A stretch of 64,000 bases of DNA from Rachycentron canadum (lineage: Eukaryota; Chordata; Actinopteri; Carangiformes; Rachycentridae), in contig CM076652.1 in assembly GCA_038496675.1 (NCBI GenBank), forward strand, positions 3,536,535-3,600,534, given 5' to 3'. Position 1 is the first letter of the stretch. Every line of letters starts with the position of its first letter. Shown in pieces: positions 12,551 through 24,104 of the stretch. A program made the position numbers and the translations under genes. A model generated the notes under the pieces. That model was given only the letters and a program-made list of their open reading frames with translations, ran no database searches and was not told the DNA's origin.

Positions 12551-12667
12551 TTGTGAGAGATAGAGGGAGATAAACAAGGGGAGAAAGACGAGATAAGAAA
12601 TAAAAAGATATTCTGTCACTAAGATTTGAGTCTTATTCCAAGAGAGCACATGTTGCATCCCTCTGTC

Positions 12668-12734
<67 letters not shown>
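12501..12734. repeat. Two (GT)n microsatellites
   Basis: GT arrays at 12501-12549 and 12672-12734, in met intron 10. Minus-strand open frames across them are repeat artefacts. Confidence 0.9.
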
Positions 12735-12737
<3 letters not shown>

Positions 12738-13915
12738 AGTGAGTGTTTACTGTGCACATTATTATCTCCTGACTGAACCTGTAGCAGCGTGTGCCTCAGG
12801 ATGACAGATAACATCATTACAAAGCACTGCTTGTCCTCAAACCGCCTCCCTAAGGCAAACATCCCACACACACACACAAACACACACAAACCTTTGCTAT
12901 GTGTAAAGGTTTGTTTACGACTCACTCAGTATGTACTGTTAAGAAGATACGCGTGTCGTTGAAATTGGTGAAAAGCTTTTAACAATTTTTCTGATGAGAA
13001 ATTGAGCGGCTTCAAAAACTCTGCTTGTTTCTAATGTTTTCAGTTTCAATGCAATAAGTAAACAACAAATTTCTTCTGTTACACGGAGAAAAAAAACGAT
13101 AAAAAAAGTTGCTCCGCTTGGTGTCAACTCAGCAGCAACTGTGATGATTTCCAAGTTCTCCAAAGTTCAGCATGAGAGCGGATCGGCGGGTTTCTGTGGT
13201 CAGTGTTATCACTTCGGACGGCGGCGACTCTTTTCTGGCTGCAACATGAAAAAACTAGGTCTGCACAACGCTGGCCAGAGAGATATCTGGAATATTGTGT
13301 TCTTCTTTAGCGAATATTATGTCTGTGGCATGAATCAGGGATGCTGATTTTCCCATGAAGTCGTATCCAGTGTTGTGGAAAATGTTCCAAAAAAACAGAG
13401 ACAGGGAAGCAGAGCACAAGTCTCCATCTTAACCCGGTTAAAACAACAACAACAACAAAAAAAAAAAAATCTTCCAATGCATTTCAATGATATTTCAACC
13501 TAGTTTCAAAAGCAAGAATAAGTGAGGTCTTAGTGCTGTGATCAAGAAAAAGTCTGAATTGAAATACATGAAAAGCAGAATACAGCAGATTTTTTATCAC
13601 TTGTATCATGAAAATAAAACTTTACAAACTCAACAAAAGTGAAAAGTGAGTTGATAAAAGGAAATCTGGAAAGAACCAGCTTGTCCATCTACGGTGCTCA
13701 TGTTCAGGTAATAAATGAGTCGAAGGTCCTAATACCTGGGATCAGTCAGTAGCAGCGACTGAGCCCTTAAGACCCGGATGACATTTTACATACATTTAAC
13801 ACCTTTTATAACTGAGCTCCATAAATTTCAGGTGTTTTAGAGACCTGCAGACAGCGTGGTGAAAACCTGCTGGGTTGGATAATTCAAAACACCTCCGGGC
13901 TATTGCTGAAAATGC

Positions 13916-13928
13916 TGTGTGTGCGTGT

Positions 13929-13964
<36 letters not shown>
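13916..13964. repeat. (GT)n microsatellite
   Basis: A GT array with minor GC and AT interruptions, in met intron 10. Confidence 0.9.
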
Positions 13965-13966
<2 letters not shown>

Positions 13967-14997
13967 CATTTCCCTGCAATAAGTAGAATAACGTGTGGTG
14001 GAGATGAGGAGAGCCAGAGCATCCTAAAGGCTTCTGTGAGTGAGTCAGAGGTGGCAGCCGGATCCTACAGATCACATTGTGGATTTTCCATTTCCTTTCT
14101 TCTCATGTTTGTCTCTCACTTGTACTTTTTTTCCCCCCATTGTGAAGAACTTTTTTTCCCCTTCTTCTGAATAGTTTGTGGGGGCGTTAGTATGTATAAT
14201 GACAATACCATGCATGTGACTGAGAAGAAGAGTTTATTTTACTATTTTGCCTGCTGTTTATCAGCTGATATTACCAGTAGAGAAAAGAGTGATGTTGCCA
14301 TATATGTTAACTTTGGGGGGATATATTATAATCACATGTATAGATCTGCTGGATATATGAAGAAGTTGATAACATATATAAAATACTAATATAAAGTTTG
14401 TAAAATTTGTATATGTTCATATATTAAAAATATCAATATATACATATTTATACGGTTTAACATGTTGCAACTGTATATGTTAACAATATCTACTTTTGAT
14501 TTTTAAACTTGAACTAAATTTTCCTTTGGCTCGCATGTTTACATTTCCACTGCATCTCAAGAAGCACAACGATAAAAACAGTGGTTTTATTGATGAAGTC
14601 AGTGTGAACAGGTGCTGGACAGAAGACAGAGATGCAAAAAGGGAGACGGACACGCCACCACCTTTCTTCACAGTAACAATTAGAGAAATGCTCGTAGCAT
14701 TGAAAGAAATTCCCACATAATGTGCCGACACTGATACCAGTAGGTTTTAGGGGTCTATCCTGTAAATGTTATGTCAGGAGCAGGGACTTTGAAGGAGCTC
14801 AAACCTGCACAGGCCGACAGTCAGAATGTGTGGACAGGACCAAAAAAATATTTCAGGAAAAGTTCCTCTATGCTCAAAGGAGAAATATTTCTCAGACAAG
14901 ATCTAACTTTCCTTAGATAGACACAAACAAATTTTAAACTTTGCAATTCAAATGATGGATATAACATTATGGGCTATAAAGCCACCCTTGTACGCAC

Positions 14998-15097
14998 CAC
15001 GTGGAAGACTTCAGCATCCTGCCCGGTGGTCAGGACCATCTGGGGCTGGAGGCCGGACTGGAGGAAGAAGCCGTGAGCCGACACCGTGCAGCCTCCA
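14998..15097 (-). CDS. met: met exon 10: third IPT domain (codons 759-792)
   Basis: The exon is 100 bp. Its first base completes Ser759, then GGCTVSAHGFFLQSG, aligned to human GGSTITGVGKNLNSV. It ends EVFHV (human NFTV) at donor GTG|GTGCGT, phase 0. The acceptor is CTCCACAG|T. C762 replaces a serine of the human protein and may pair with another IPT3 cysteine; this is inference. Confidence 0.93.
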
Positions 15098-15392
15098 CTG
15101 TGGAGAGAGGGGCGATGAGAACGGATATTAGCACTAGCAGGAGACTGAGAGACACAGTAGAGTCCCACAGGGAGGGACCTGCTGTTAGCGTTAGCAGTTT
15201 AGCCACTCGTCACCTCCCACTCGTTTCCTGCTGCTGTAAAACTAAAGCATTAATCTGTCTCAGCTCATCCGTAGATATTCTAACTCAAAGTCTCCCTGGG
15301 CCTTTTCTCTCTCCGAGTCGGTGAAGAAACGATGCAACGGCTCAGATGCACAGGAAATAAGTTGAGTTAACTTGAGTAAAAGGGGGTCGAAC
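15098..15392 (-). other. met: met intron 9 (295 bp)
   Basis: A short intron with an atypical donor (GTTCGA) and a good acceptor (CTCTCCACAG). No other feature seen. Confidence 0.8.
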
Positions 15393-15557
15393 CTGACAAA
15401 GGAGCGCGACGGCTGGATGCTGTTGATGATGGGGTCTTGGTTGTAGGTGAACAGCACGGGGGCGTGGAGCTCCACCGAGTCCACCGTCAGCTTCACGGGT
15501 TGTTCGGAGGGAACGGCGTGAGGAGGTGTTTTGCAGGTCAGCATGGTGGACGACAAG
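15393..15557 (-). CDS. met: met exon 9: IPT2 end and IPT3 start (codons 704-758 plus 2 nt)
   Basis: The exon is 165 bp, phase 2 in and phase 2 out. The acceptor is CATCAG|C; the junction codon makes Ser704, followed by LSSTMLTCKTPP (C712). It then gives VLFTYNQDPIINSIQPSRSF, aligned with human IFSYREDPIVYEIHPTKSF, which spans the IPT2/IPT3 boundary. The donor is GTCAG|GTTCGA, a poor match beyond the GT. I accept it because the next exon joins in frame to give SGG, as in mammals (SGGSTITG). Because the length is a multiple of three and the phases are equal, skipping this exon would keep the frame. Confidence 0.93.
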
Positions 15558-16053
15558 CTGATGGTAGAGGTTAGAATGAGGATTGGAGAGGGAAGGGGAT
15601 GAGGGTGGGAGGGAGGGGTGAACACACAGGATATATTGTTGTGTTAGTATGTACAGTGGTAGCCATTGTCCCAACCCCCCCCCCCCCCCCATTCATGCAC
15701 TAGTCCTGTAGACAATTCCTGATAAGTCCTGCTCTGGCGGGAAAAGAGACAGAATAAGGAAAAGAGAGAAAAATTAGAGGAAACTAAATGAATGAAAGAA
15801 AAATCCTTGACCTTTTACCCGTTCTTCTGGTTCGTAGCAGTGTCAAGACAAATTTCTGAGCATGTGTGATAAAAACAAACACATTATGTAGGTACAGCAC
15901 AAGCATCGCCAATTCCTATAGTAGCTATATCTTGACTTGAAAACTTGAGCCTTTCATGTTATGCAGAGGATGAAGCAAAGAGAATAAGAAAAAGAAAGGG
16001 ACTGCAAGGGAGGTAAATATATAAATGATAAATGATGGTGGGTGTGAACTGAC
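15558..16053 (-). other. met: met intron 8 (496 bp)
   Basis: Contains a poly-C run (C16, plus 15675-15690) and GA-rich sequence around 15728-15780. No coding sequence recognised. Confidence 0.75.
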
Positions 16054-16190
16054 CTCTGGATTTTACAGGCTGCTTTCCCAACAGTCACTTCCTGCCTGTT
16101 CCCCGTGTCCAGGAAGGCTCCTCTGATGGTCAGCATGGTGTTCCCAGACTTTGGCCCAAATGTTGGGAAGATTTCATGGATCACTGGGTC
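16054..16190 (-). CDS. met: met exon 8: second IPT domain, N-terminal part (codons 659-703 plus 2 nt)
   Basis: The exon is 137 bp, entering in phase 0 and leaving with two bases of codon 704. The acceptor is CATCCAG|GAC and the donor GAG|GTCAGT. The translation starts DPVIHEIFPTFGPKSGNT, a classic IPT start (human DPVITSISPKYGPMAGGT), and reaches VGKAACKIQ, with C700 aligned to the human Cys in KTCTLK. The position between two short introns (175 and 496 bp) matches the compact IPT exon cluster of MET-family genes. Confidence 0.95.
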
Positions 16191-16365
16191 CTGGATGATG
16201 CAGAGACATTTGACTTAAGTGTTTTACTTTAGCTGCTTATTTGTTAGAATATCTTTAATGATCTTGTTGCACGTTGAGATGTTTTTATCGTCTATTCTGG
16301 ATTTTTTTTCCCCTGTCATATAAAAAAGGGTGCTGCCATAATGAAGGAAAAAGCACATGTCTTAC
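16191..16365 (-). other. met: met intron 7 (175 bp)
   Basis: A very short intron between donor GTAAGA and acceptor CATCCAG. No features beyond the splice signals. Confidence 0.85.
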
Positions 16366-16480
16366 CACAAAGGTGAAGCCCTCTATCTTGGCTACCTTGT
16401 TGCCAGTGGTGACCTTCACCGTGTGACCCGATGGGGTGAAGTTCCCACTGAACACTGGGGAACACTGTATCTCAGTCCAC
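16366..16480 (-). CDS. met: met exon 7: first IPT domain, C-terminal part (codons 620-658)
   Basis: The exon is 115 bp. Its first base completes codon 620 (Arg), then it runs in frame to donor GTG|GTAAGA at phase 0; the acceptor is GTTTAG|G. The translation has WTEIQCSPV followed by SGNFTPSG and ends in IEGFTFV, closing the IPT1 beta-sandwich just as human MET ends this exon with STFSYV. C626 and a glycosylation sequon at N633 are visible. Confidence 0.93.
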
Positions 16481-16804
16481 CTAAACAGGAACCACCCCCC
16501 AACAAACAACATACACAACCAGGCATTATACCCTTGTCCCAGCCACCCAGCAGTTATCCTAATTCAATGATCATCCCCTGCACAAAGAGGCGATCTTCAT
16601 GTGGGATTGGGTGGGTGGTGTTTCCATTTTTTTTTTTTTAAATGTTCCCCCTCAATTGTAATAAGGTTGTTTGTAGCAAAGGGGGCTTTTGAATGAGATG
16701 TGGCCTCGGTGGATTTGGGAGAGCGGAAAGTCTGGATGCAGCGATTTTTTCCCAGCAATTTTTCAGTTAAGGGAGTCATGTGTTGAATGTGGCACGCTGC
16801 TGGA

Positions 16805-16805
<1 letters not shown>

Positions 16806-16846
<41 letters not shown>

Positions 16847-16850
16847 GGGG
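16806..16850. repeat. A33 followed by G12 compound homopolymer
   Basis: Thirty-three A then twelve G with no interruption. On the met transcript this is C12 T33, followed immediately by GTCCAG. The exact length is likely unreliable in any assembly. Confidence 0.9.
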
Positions 16851-17050
16851 TTCTTAACATTCTTCCTTCCACACAATAACCCCTATTAAACCTGCTCTGC
16901 CCCTATAGGACGCCAGTGTACGGGTCCCTTTATCTCGTAAACACCCACCACTTAGTGCACACTGTCTCTCTCTTTTCAGATACTGTGCAGGAACAGTGTT
17001 GTTTTCAAAATGCATGCTCAAAATCAATATGTGCACGACATATACACAAA

Positions 17051-17075
17051 CACACACACACACACACACACACAC
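17051..17075. repeat. (CA)n microsatellite
   Basis: A short CA array in met intron 6, about 55 bp from the exon 6 donor. Confidence 0.85.
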
Positions 17076-17129
17076 ATCTGTCTACAAAGCTGTAGTCCCT
17101 GAAACATATGCGCACACACATGCACACAC

Positions 17130-17287
17130 CTGTTTGCGTTGTCCTGTCTGGGCAGCTTGCAGTGAGCTCCCGCCACCTCCACAGTCACCAGTGACGCCTT
17201 GAAACGCTCCGTCCTGTCGAAGCCAAAGTTGCGTCCGCAAATCGTCACCATTGTAGAACCTTGTATCGGCCCAGAGGTGGGAAACAC
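17130..17287 (-). CDS. met: met exon 6: first IPT domain, N-terminal part (codons 568-619 plus 2 nt)
   Basis: The exon is 158 bp, entering in phase 0 and leaving with two bases of codon 620. The acceptor is GCATCAG|GTG and the donor CAG|GTGTGT. The translation starts VFPTSGPIQGSTMVTICG and continues RNFGF, the typical IPT/TIG opening (human: VFPNSAPLEGGTRLTICG, DFGF). Cysteines 584 and 610 match the human pattern. The intron immediately downstream begins as a GT-rich stretch that runs into a CA/GT microsatellite at 17051-17075. Confidence 0.95.
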
Positions 17288-19265
17288 CTGATGCAAGCGC
17301 GAGGAACATTTGCATTTATACATTTACTCATCAAGCAACTGTGATCAGCTGTAATTATATACAGGACTGTCAAAAAACTATTGCAACTCTGTTATCAAAT
17401 CGTTATCAAAGACAACCATGACCATCCATAACAGTCTCTGTCTTATATCAGTGTTGCATTAGAGCTAATGGAACCTCTGAGTCTTGTTTCAAAGAGGATG
17501 TTGCTCAGCCTCCTTCACCCTGGTGCTGGTCCATGGGTTTGTTTTTTTCTGACAGCATGAACATTTCCCTTAAATCATCACAACTTCTACCATCGCAAGG
17601 ATCTCTGAACTTGTCTGAAATGTCCCCTCTGCCTGTTTTGTGCTCTAAAGCGATGTCCTATTGTGCCGCAAAGCAACACGTCTTTTTTCTGCTAATTGCA
17701 ACACACAATATTCAGTGATTCAATACAGTACAGAAACTGCCAACACTCTCAGAGTTCCTATTGGCTCGTCCCTTCAGATGCTCACGTGTCAACATCAGTG
17801 AAGCGTTTCAGAGATGGAGAGAACTTCGCTGCACTTCTGAACCTGATATAAATGTGTGATAGAGTTAGGTTGTGTTGGTAGATTTACCATGAAAGCAGGC
17901 GATGAGTGACTGTGTTGAACTGCTAACTGTAGCCAAAGACTGTGCTGCTCGTGTTGTGAGCGCGTGTTTAAATATGTGAGGAGATATCTGGAGGACAGTA
18001 GCTGTATTTTCAAATTCTGGCGTTTATTTTATTTTTTTTCTAGATCTCTGCCGACCCCACCTTTAATTCTTCTCAAGGTTGTAATTATCTGTTTATTGTG
18101 TCTGTAAACACATATATTTGTTCTGAGAAAGCGGTGTTGCAGATGTACTGAGAAATAGACTGGTCAACAAAGACCCACTAACATGTGGCTTTTGTCTGCT
18201 ACGGAAAAGGCTTCAGCCCCGGGTCAATGCTCCAATCAGCAATGATGTAAACACAACACCCAGGTGAACACACTAATCTTCCCCTCTTTCAGACACCGTA
18301 AACCTGTAACCTGTCCAGCACAATGTCTTTATGTGCTGTCACACAGGAAACACTGTGGCTTCACTGAGGCAAAGAGTGGACCTGCAGCCCTGAAGTGTTA
18401 AAAACACAATCACTTTTTGAAGTGTCTGGCATGGAAACGCTGAGAGTTTTCAACAGTTGACACGCTGCCTAACAGTGCACTCTTCCTCTGAGAGTTCCTC
18501 ACTGTTGTTTGTGTCCTCAGTCTGAACAGAAAGACAAAGTCAGCTGGCAGTGGAAAAAGGAGTTGATCGGCTTTTATTCGCGAGGTTAAAAAACCTGGGT
18601 ATAACCACTTATTTTGGTGGAAATGAGTATACTACGATACTCAGTGACAGTTGTGTAAAGCTAAGTAAGTGATTTAAGGCAGCCCCAGACAAAGGTGGTG
18701 TTTTTACAGTTTTTGCCCCATTAACCCATGTCGTTGCCTTCACAGCAGCAGAGGTGGCCTGTTGTTGGGGTATCTTACATGGAGACAGTGTGCCAGCATG
18801 GGGTGCTGCATTAAACATCAGAAGGAATGAACACCACCCACACTGAGCTCAGTAAAGCCTCACAATGTGAGGTGGTGTTAAACAGGACAGTGCTGCTGTA
18901 AGAGGTGACCTTCACAGACGCTGCTCTGCAGCAGGAACCAACACAGTGCAAACACAGTGGTCTGTTTTTTTGGAAGGGGAGGAGCAAGAGGGACAGAGAG
19001 AGAGAGAGAGAGAAAGACTGAGCAAAGTTTGAACTGGTCATGGTCTGAGCACATGAGAGGTGTCCCAGCAAACTGAGTCAGCAGGAAGCGGCGGAGTTAC
19101 TTAACGTTTGTCATTAGGTTCAGGTTATTTGCACAGTGTTGAAACAGCACTGAACTGAACAATGAAGAACTGATAAGGTTAAACACACAAGTAGAAAACA
19201 GGGTGAAAAAGGTCCCTCGGTGCTATCCTGTTTTTCATTTTTAAAAATCTACTCGTCGTGATTAC
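17288..19265 (-). other. met: met intron 5 (2.0 kb)
   Basis: No coding sequence recognised. It contains a short GA-rich run near 18998-19013 and otherwise ordinary intron sequence. No member of the dispersed repeat families described here was seen. Confidence 0.75.
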
Positions 19266-19439
19266 CTTAGTAATGACTGGCGTACAGGACTGCTGTGTCC
19301 AGACGGCGGCGGGACATTGGTTGGCTTGAGTGCAACGTCCATCACACCAGCCGCAATCAGTCACCCTGGACGACAGCAAACAGGAAGTACAGGTGGTCAG
19401 CTGACCGCAGCCTGGGCCAATCAGAGGGACCTTGGTGAT
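19266..19439 (-). CDS. met: met exon 5: PSI domain (codons 510-567)
   Basis: The exon is 174 bp, phase 0-0, with acceptor CTTAG|ATC and donor AAG|GTAAT. It encodes 58 residues, the same number as the human exon. It carries the complete eight-cysteine PSI (plexin-semaphorin-integrin) knot at residues 520, 526, 529, 538, 541, 545, 551 and 561. The hallmark CGWCDGRC (538-545) and WTQQSC (556-561) are both seen. The PSI domain orients the Sema propeller relative to the IPT stalk for ligand binding. The strict cysteine spacing makes this one of the clearest exons in the window. Confidence 0.96.
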
Positions 19440-19784
19440 CTAAGGAAGAGGAAAAACAGCTTCATTAAAATGTGCAGAAAAAGACCACATAACATAACAT
19501 CCTCTGTGTATTTCCTCAGATAGAAATGGATGACAAGAGGAAACCATAATATTTGGGTGTAGGGCCCTGACACTAAGCCTCTAGGAGGAATATTCTCTTT
19601 TATCAATTGGCTCTGCTCCATTTTTCACAGTTGTTTATTCCCTTTCAGTCGAATTATTTCTGTGAAGAGTTTGAGTCTAAACTGAAGGTTAACAATAGAA
19701 ATCACGTCTTATTTTGTCGAGGAAAGAACCAAAGAGAACCAGGGCTGTATTTGTGTCATTCATCTCTGCTGTTTCCAAGCCCAC
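19440..19784 (-). other. met: met intron 4 (345 bp)
   Basis: A short intron with donor GTGGGC and acceptor CTTCCTTAG. It holds unremarkable A/T-rich sequence; I see no repeat or gene in it. Confidence 0.8.
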
Positions 19785-19907
19785 CTTGTTTCCTGTGGCC
19801 ATTAGCAGGGACCCCTCCGAGTCGTCCAGAAGCGCCACACTGGAGGAGACGGGTCTCGGGTCCAGGCGGATGTTGACATGAGGAGAGGCAAATCGGGAGA
19901 ACAGTAC
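19785..19907 (-). CDS. met: met exon 4: Sema/PSI linker (codons 469-509)
   Basis: The exon is 123 bp, phase 0-0. The acceptor is CCTCTAG|GTA and the donor AAG|GTGGGC. The translation begins VLFSRFASPHVNIRLDPRPV and ends LLMATGNK, aligning with mammalian MET (VVVSRSGPSTPHVNF ... LVITGKK) but about four codons shorter. It covers the last Sema strand and the lead into the PSI domain. It was missed by simple ORF scanning because it is short and read in a frame without an upstream ATG. Confidence 0.93.
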
Positions 19908-20121
19908 CTAGAGGAGGGACGATGCGTCAGTCCTTTGTATTTCACAACATATAAAATCAATACACCGTAGATTAAATCTGTATTTAATCTCATATTTCTT
20001 TTGGATGCGGCCAACAGACATAAAATGAAAAGCAAGACACAAACAATGGCTACATCTGTGGCCAAAGATAATGTCTAATGAAATCAAATCAGAGGCGTGT
20101 AAGCCACAAGGTGTCTGGGAC

Positions 20122-20153
<32 letters not shown>

Positions 20154-21056
20154 TCCTGCACTCAGGTCAGAGGAGGACACCTGATAAGGAGTTGGGTTTC
20201 TGTTCACTTGTCACCACTGGTTTTCACTGTTGCTGCGTTTATTCAGAATGATTCATAATGTCGTACACAAACCAAGGGATGAAAAACTACAAGATGTTAA
20301 CAGGTTTTTTGGCATTGAACCAACAAACCTTGACTGGAAGTTGGTGAGGAAATATGATCCAGATTGTGTCATTGCTCCTTCACTGGAGTTTGTCTTATTT
20401 TTATTGGCTTCACTGCGAAGTGGATCCACAAGTGTGTTGTCTTGTCTCAGACATTATGAACAGTCATAAGAAGGAATAGTTAACTAAGACACGTCTACTC
20501 ATATCAGGTGTGTTGGTAGAGTTGGTAGTGACCCATTACTGAGTCATTATTAATTAGTTAACTAACACTGATTATTCCTTTTTTTCAACTTTCTTTTTCA
20601 AAGCGTAAATAATATAGACTAAAGAATAAGTTATTTATCAATTGTTATTTCTTCTTCTAACACAAAGGTGAACAAATTCCAGTTAAATGAGGTTTTAAGT
20701 TGAATTAAAAACTTTGCAGATCTAATCTCTGTGCAGTCAGTGAAGGAAATGGTCCAGGACCTAGCTTTAGCTTAGCTTTGGTGGAGCTAGCTGGCAGTAG
20801 CTGCAGCTGTTAACTCAAACGTTGTTCTTTTTTTGTGTTTATTTAAAATGGATGGAAACAACAAACAAGACACTGTGATGGAACAATAAGTTGGTATTTC
20901 TTGACATTTCTCTCAATGTTTTGGTGACTAGCATGTGAGCGAACAAGTTGCGTTTTGGTGCAGTTTAGCGTCAGACTTGGTCCTAACCTGGGAGACAGAC
21001 TGATGTCAGGACCCAGAATAAACACTGTGTCCTCTAACACGATCTACTGTGATTCA

Positions 21057-21096
<40 letters not shown>

Positions 21097-21203
21097 ATCC
21101 TGCTTCTCTATCAAACATACACTACACTCACTCACTGGCTGACAAACATTCAGTTCATACAGATTTCCCATGTCTCTCTCTCTCCCTCTCTCTCTCTCTC
21201 ACA

Positions 21204-21252
<49 letters not shown>

Positions 21253-21394
21253 GGAACAGCATTTATCATTTGTGGTTACGCTGCAATTACAGGCCTGGGA
21301 GCAAACAGTACAGAACAGGGTCTCTAATGGGGTGTGTGGTTGCTCCAGTTACATCAAGCACTTTAAATTATACTGCACCCCACACCCACCCACA

Positions 21395-21443
<49 letters not shown>
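21057..21443. repeat. Cluster of three (CA)n microsatellites with a (TC)n run
   Basis: CA arrays at 21057-21095, 21205-21250 and 21400-21443, with TC-rich sequence at 21175-21200. They lie in met intron 3. The plus-strand frame across them is a His-Thr repeat artefact. Confidence 0.95.
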
Positions 21444-21450
<7 letters not shown>

Positions 21451-24104
21451 TACGCACACAAAAATAGATCCAGTCAACTGACACTCACAATGTCATAATA
21501 GAGCTGCAAAAAGGGACTTTGCATTATGATGTTGGCAAAACAAGTCTCACTCTCCTGTTACACACACTGCAGGAATGGCAGTAATGGTATGTGCGTGTGT
21601 GTTTATTGTATGTCGCTGTGTGACGGGGGCGTCCAGTAAATACCTACACACTCTGCATTGTAACTTTTAAATGTAATTTTGTCGGTTGGCCTCTGCGCCG
21701 CTCGCCCTCGCCCTCGCCCCCAGAAATGCCTTGTTTTCCAGCGCCATGCCTCCCTCTGTTTGAGCCCCATGATCAACGTTAGCTTTGTAACAGTGAGTAT
21801 AATGGGTGTCTTTCCTCTGGGGACCAGGCCATACAACAGGCATCTCTCTGGAGGTAATAGCGGTGTAAATTACAGCTTATTGTATTAAGCAGGCCGGGGG
21901 GAAGTTTGGCTTATAAACATGGCCTGTGTTATTCCCACAGTGGCCCGGCTGAAGCCGAGGGAAACACTTCCTGAGCCAGAAAGAAAGTCCATGGAGGGGA
22001 ACAGCGCTCTTTTTCTTTCACTGCTCTCTACCTCGTGTTCCCTCTTGCCTCGTCCGCTGGGAGCCACCAGGAAACTGAAATACATGAAAAGTTGACAGGC
22101 ACTTTTTTTGTCTTAATCGCATTAACAATGAAATGACCTGCCAAAGCGAAGGCGACCACCTCTCACAGATTCTTGCTGCTGCTCCACTTTGGGCTGTGGG
22201 AGCAGGTGGCTGGAGGGTCGTCGGTTCAAATGCCCGGCTCAGAAAATCAGGGCAGGCAAAGTGGACAGGACACAGCAGACACACCTGGATACCTTTTATT
22301 TTCATACTCTTTAGCCATTATTTCTATCAGTGATTACACTGCATAAGACCCGCAATCTGATAATAAGACAACACTTTTATTTTGAAGGTACAGGGCAAGT
22401 AAACAATTTTAGCCAACTTATCTATTTACCACTTTATTTGCACCACTCTGATTTTTAAAAACCCAAAGTGAGAGCACACTTCGTAAAGTACAGTTGGCAA
22501 CATCTGAACCAGGAAGTCATTCTGTGATTGGATGTTTTCAAAAGACAACTGGGTAATGATCTTACTGCTCATCAGTTTTTATCAAGTTATATATTTAAAA
22601 CCATCCAAGGTATGGTTATTACTGATAGAAGTGACAGACGAAGCAACAACAATGAGACCAAAGTCTGAACAGATAAATAAGTGAATGAAAGGAAGGGTGT
22701 CAGAGATTAAAAACAAAATTTTTGACTGTTATACCCCTTCACCATTTCTTTTCCTGTTCTCTTTTCCTTTCCAGGTCATCTGCTATCTTTCTTATGTTAT
22801 TTGTCCCTTGAATTTCAGTGCTTCCTCTTGCTCAGTTCACTTTCTTTCCTCCGTCAAGTTACTTTCAGGCACCTGCCACATTCTCTCTTTTTTTTTCCAA
22901 GAGTCAATTATTATTTTCTAGTAAGTTATGGGTTTTTATTAAAAATTTGTTTAAAGAAAGACAGAGTCTCCTGATAAAATGGAGAGTTTTGTGGCGCAGG
23001 ACAGCTGGTCTCCTCTTCAGACCTTCTAAAATCCTTCCGCTAAAACAATGAACCTCAGCCAACCACAAAAAAGCACTGAATGAGGGCCCGGGATGGAGGG
23101 AACGGATTGGAGCTGGGGGGGCGTTGGTGGTAGAAAAACACACAGCAACAGCTGCATGGGACGCTCAGTGAGTCGACAATGCCGTGCGAGGGAACGTGTC
23201 AACGGAGCCCACCGTTCACCATTAACGTGCCGTTCAGCTTGTAAGCCCTCTTGCCCCCCCCCCCCCACCGTTTCTACCCCTACCCTCCCTCCCTTTCCGT
23301 GCAGCTGTTGGTCCGTTTTTCCACGTCTCTCTCGCTGTTTTTTTCCCCCCAGCATGTCTTTTCACTCTTGTGTTTCAAAAACACGTGAGGTAATTCAGCC
23401 CCCCACCCCCCCACCCAACTCAGCACTGACCTGATGCACCGGTGCAGCCTCACTTTACTGCACTTTACTCTGCAGCTGCAGCCGCTGCCACCGCAGCTGA
23501 GTGGATGGACAAAACCTCACATGAAAAAGGGAGGGAAAGTGACTGCAGTGAGTCATAGTCTGAGATGCAGCCACGCAGCCTAGTCATACTGAGTTAATTA
23601 AGATGAATGCCAAAATGCTATATTTCACCCTGATGACTCTGCAAAACAACATAATGCAACTAATGGACCTACAACAAGCCAAATGTTCATCTGAACTGCA
23701 GGTGCACTGGCACTAAAATCTACAAAATTATTTCATGTGCCAGATGAAAAACATTCTCCCGTAACACCGACAAGGGGATTTTTGTGTTGAGGCATAAAAC
23801 TGTGCTAAATTTGGCTGAAAAGAGAATTGTTTTTCTTTTTGATAACTTGTTTAGATGGTTTCAAAACCTGCTACAAGGAAGAATGGCCCCTGACCAAAAA
23901 CCTTAAATTATAAGCTTCAGACCGTGGTTATTTATGTCAGAGGTACAATTCAGAATGATCAAAGCCAGTGTTCAATGATGCATATGATGATATAAAAAGC
24001 CCAAAACCTTTCAGAAGAAGGAAGAGAAATGGGGGGGTCTAAGGATAGTCCATCTTTTTACTTAGTGTTTGATGTTCATACCTTGTTATATTATTTCATT
24101 AGCT

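Larger units (their letters stand above)
5055..14997 (-). other. met: met intron 10 (9.9 kb)
   Basis: Holds a family A MITE (6064-6337), family B repeats (9065-9425 and 11690-12115), GT microsatellites (12501-12549, 12672-12734, 13916-13964), the 79-bp CA/TG tract beside exon 11 (5086-5164) and homopolymers near 7919, 10565 and 11515. A non-repetitive block at 10.86-11.12 kb holds two palindromic motifs. Minus-strand open frames in the GT tracts translate only dipeptide repeats. No further exon was recognised. Confidence 0.8.
16481..17129 (-). other. met: met intron 6 (649 bp) with A33/G12 tract and GT repeat
   Basis: The intron carries a (GT)n tract (plus 17051-17075 as CA) and a compound homopolymer at 16806-16850. 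On the transcribed strand the latter reads C12 then T33 then GTCCAG, resembling a strong but unused 3' splice site. The real acceptor is CTGTTTAG at 16481. No coding sequence was recognised. Confidence 0.75.

Noticed and set aside
20955..21467. 170-residue plus-strand frame rich in His-Thr
   Set aside because: A translation of three CA microsatellites.
22190..22290. tRNA gene suggested by GGTTCAAATGCC
   Set aside because: Only a box-B-like motif is present; no cloverleaf arms or box A were found, so a SINE fragment is more likely.
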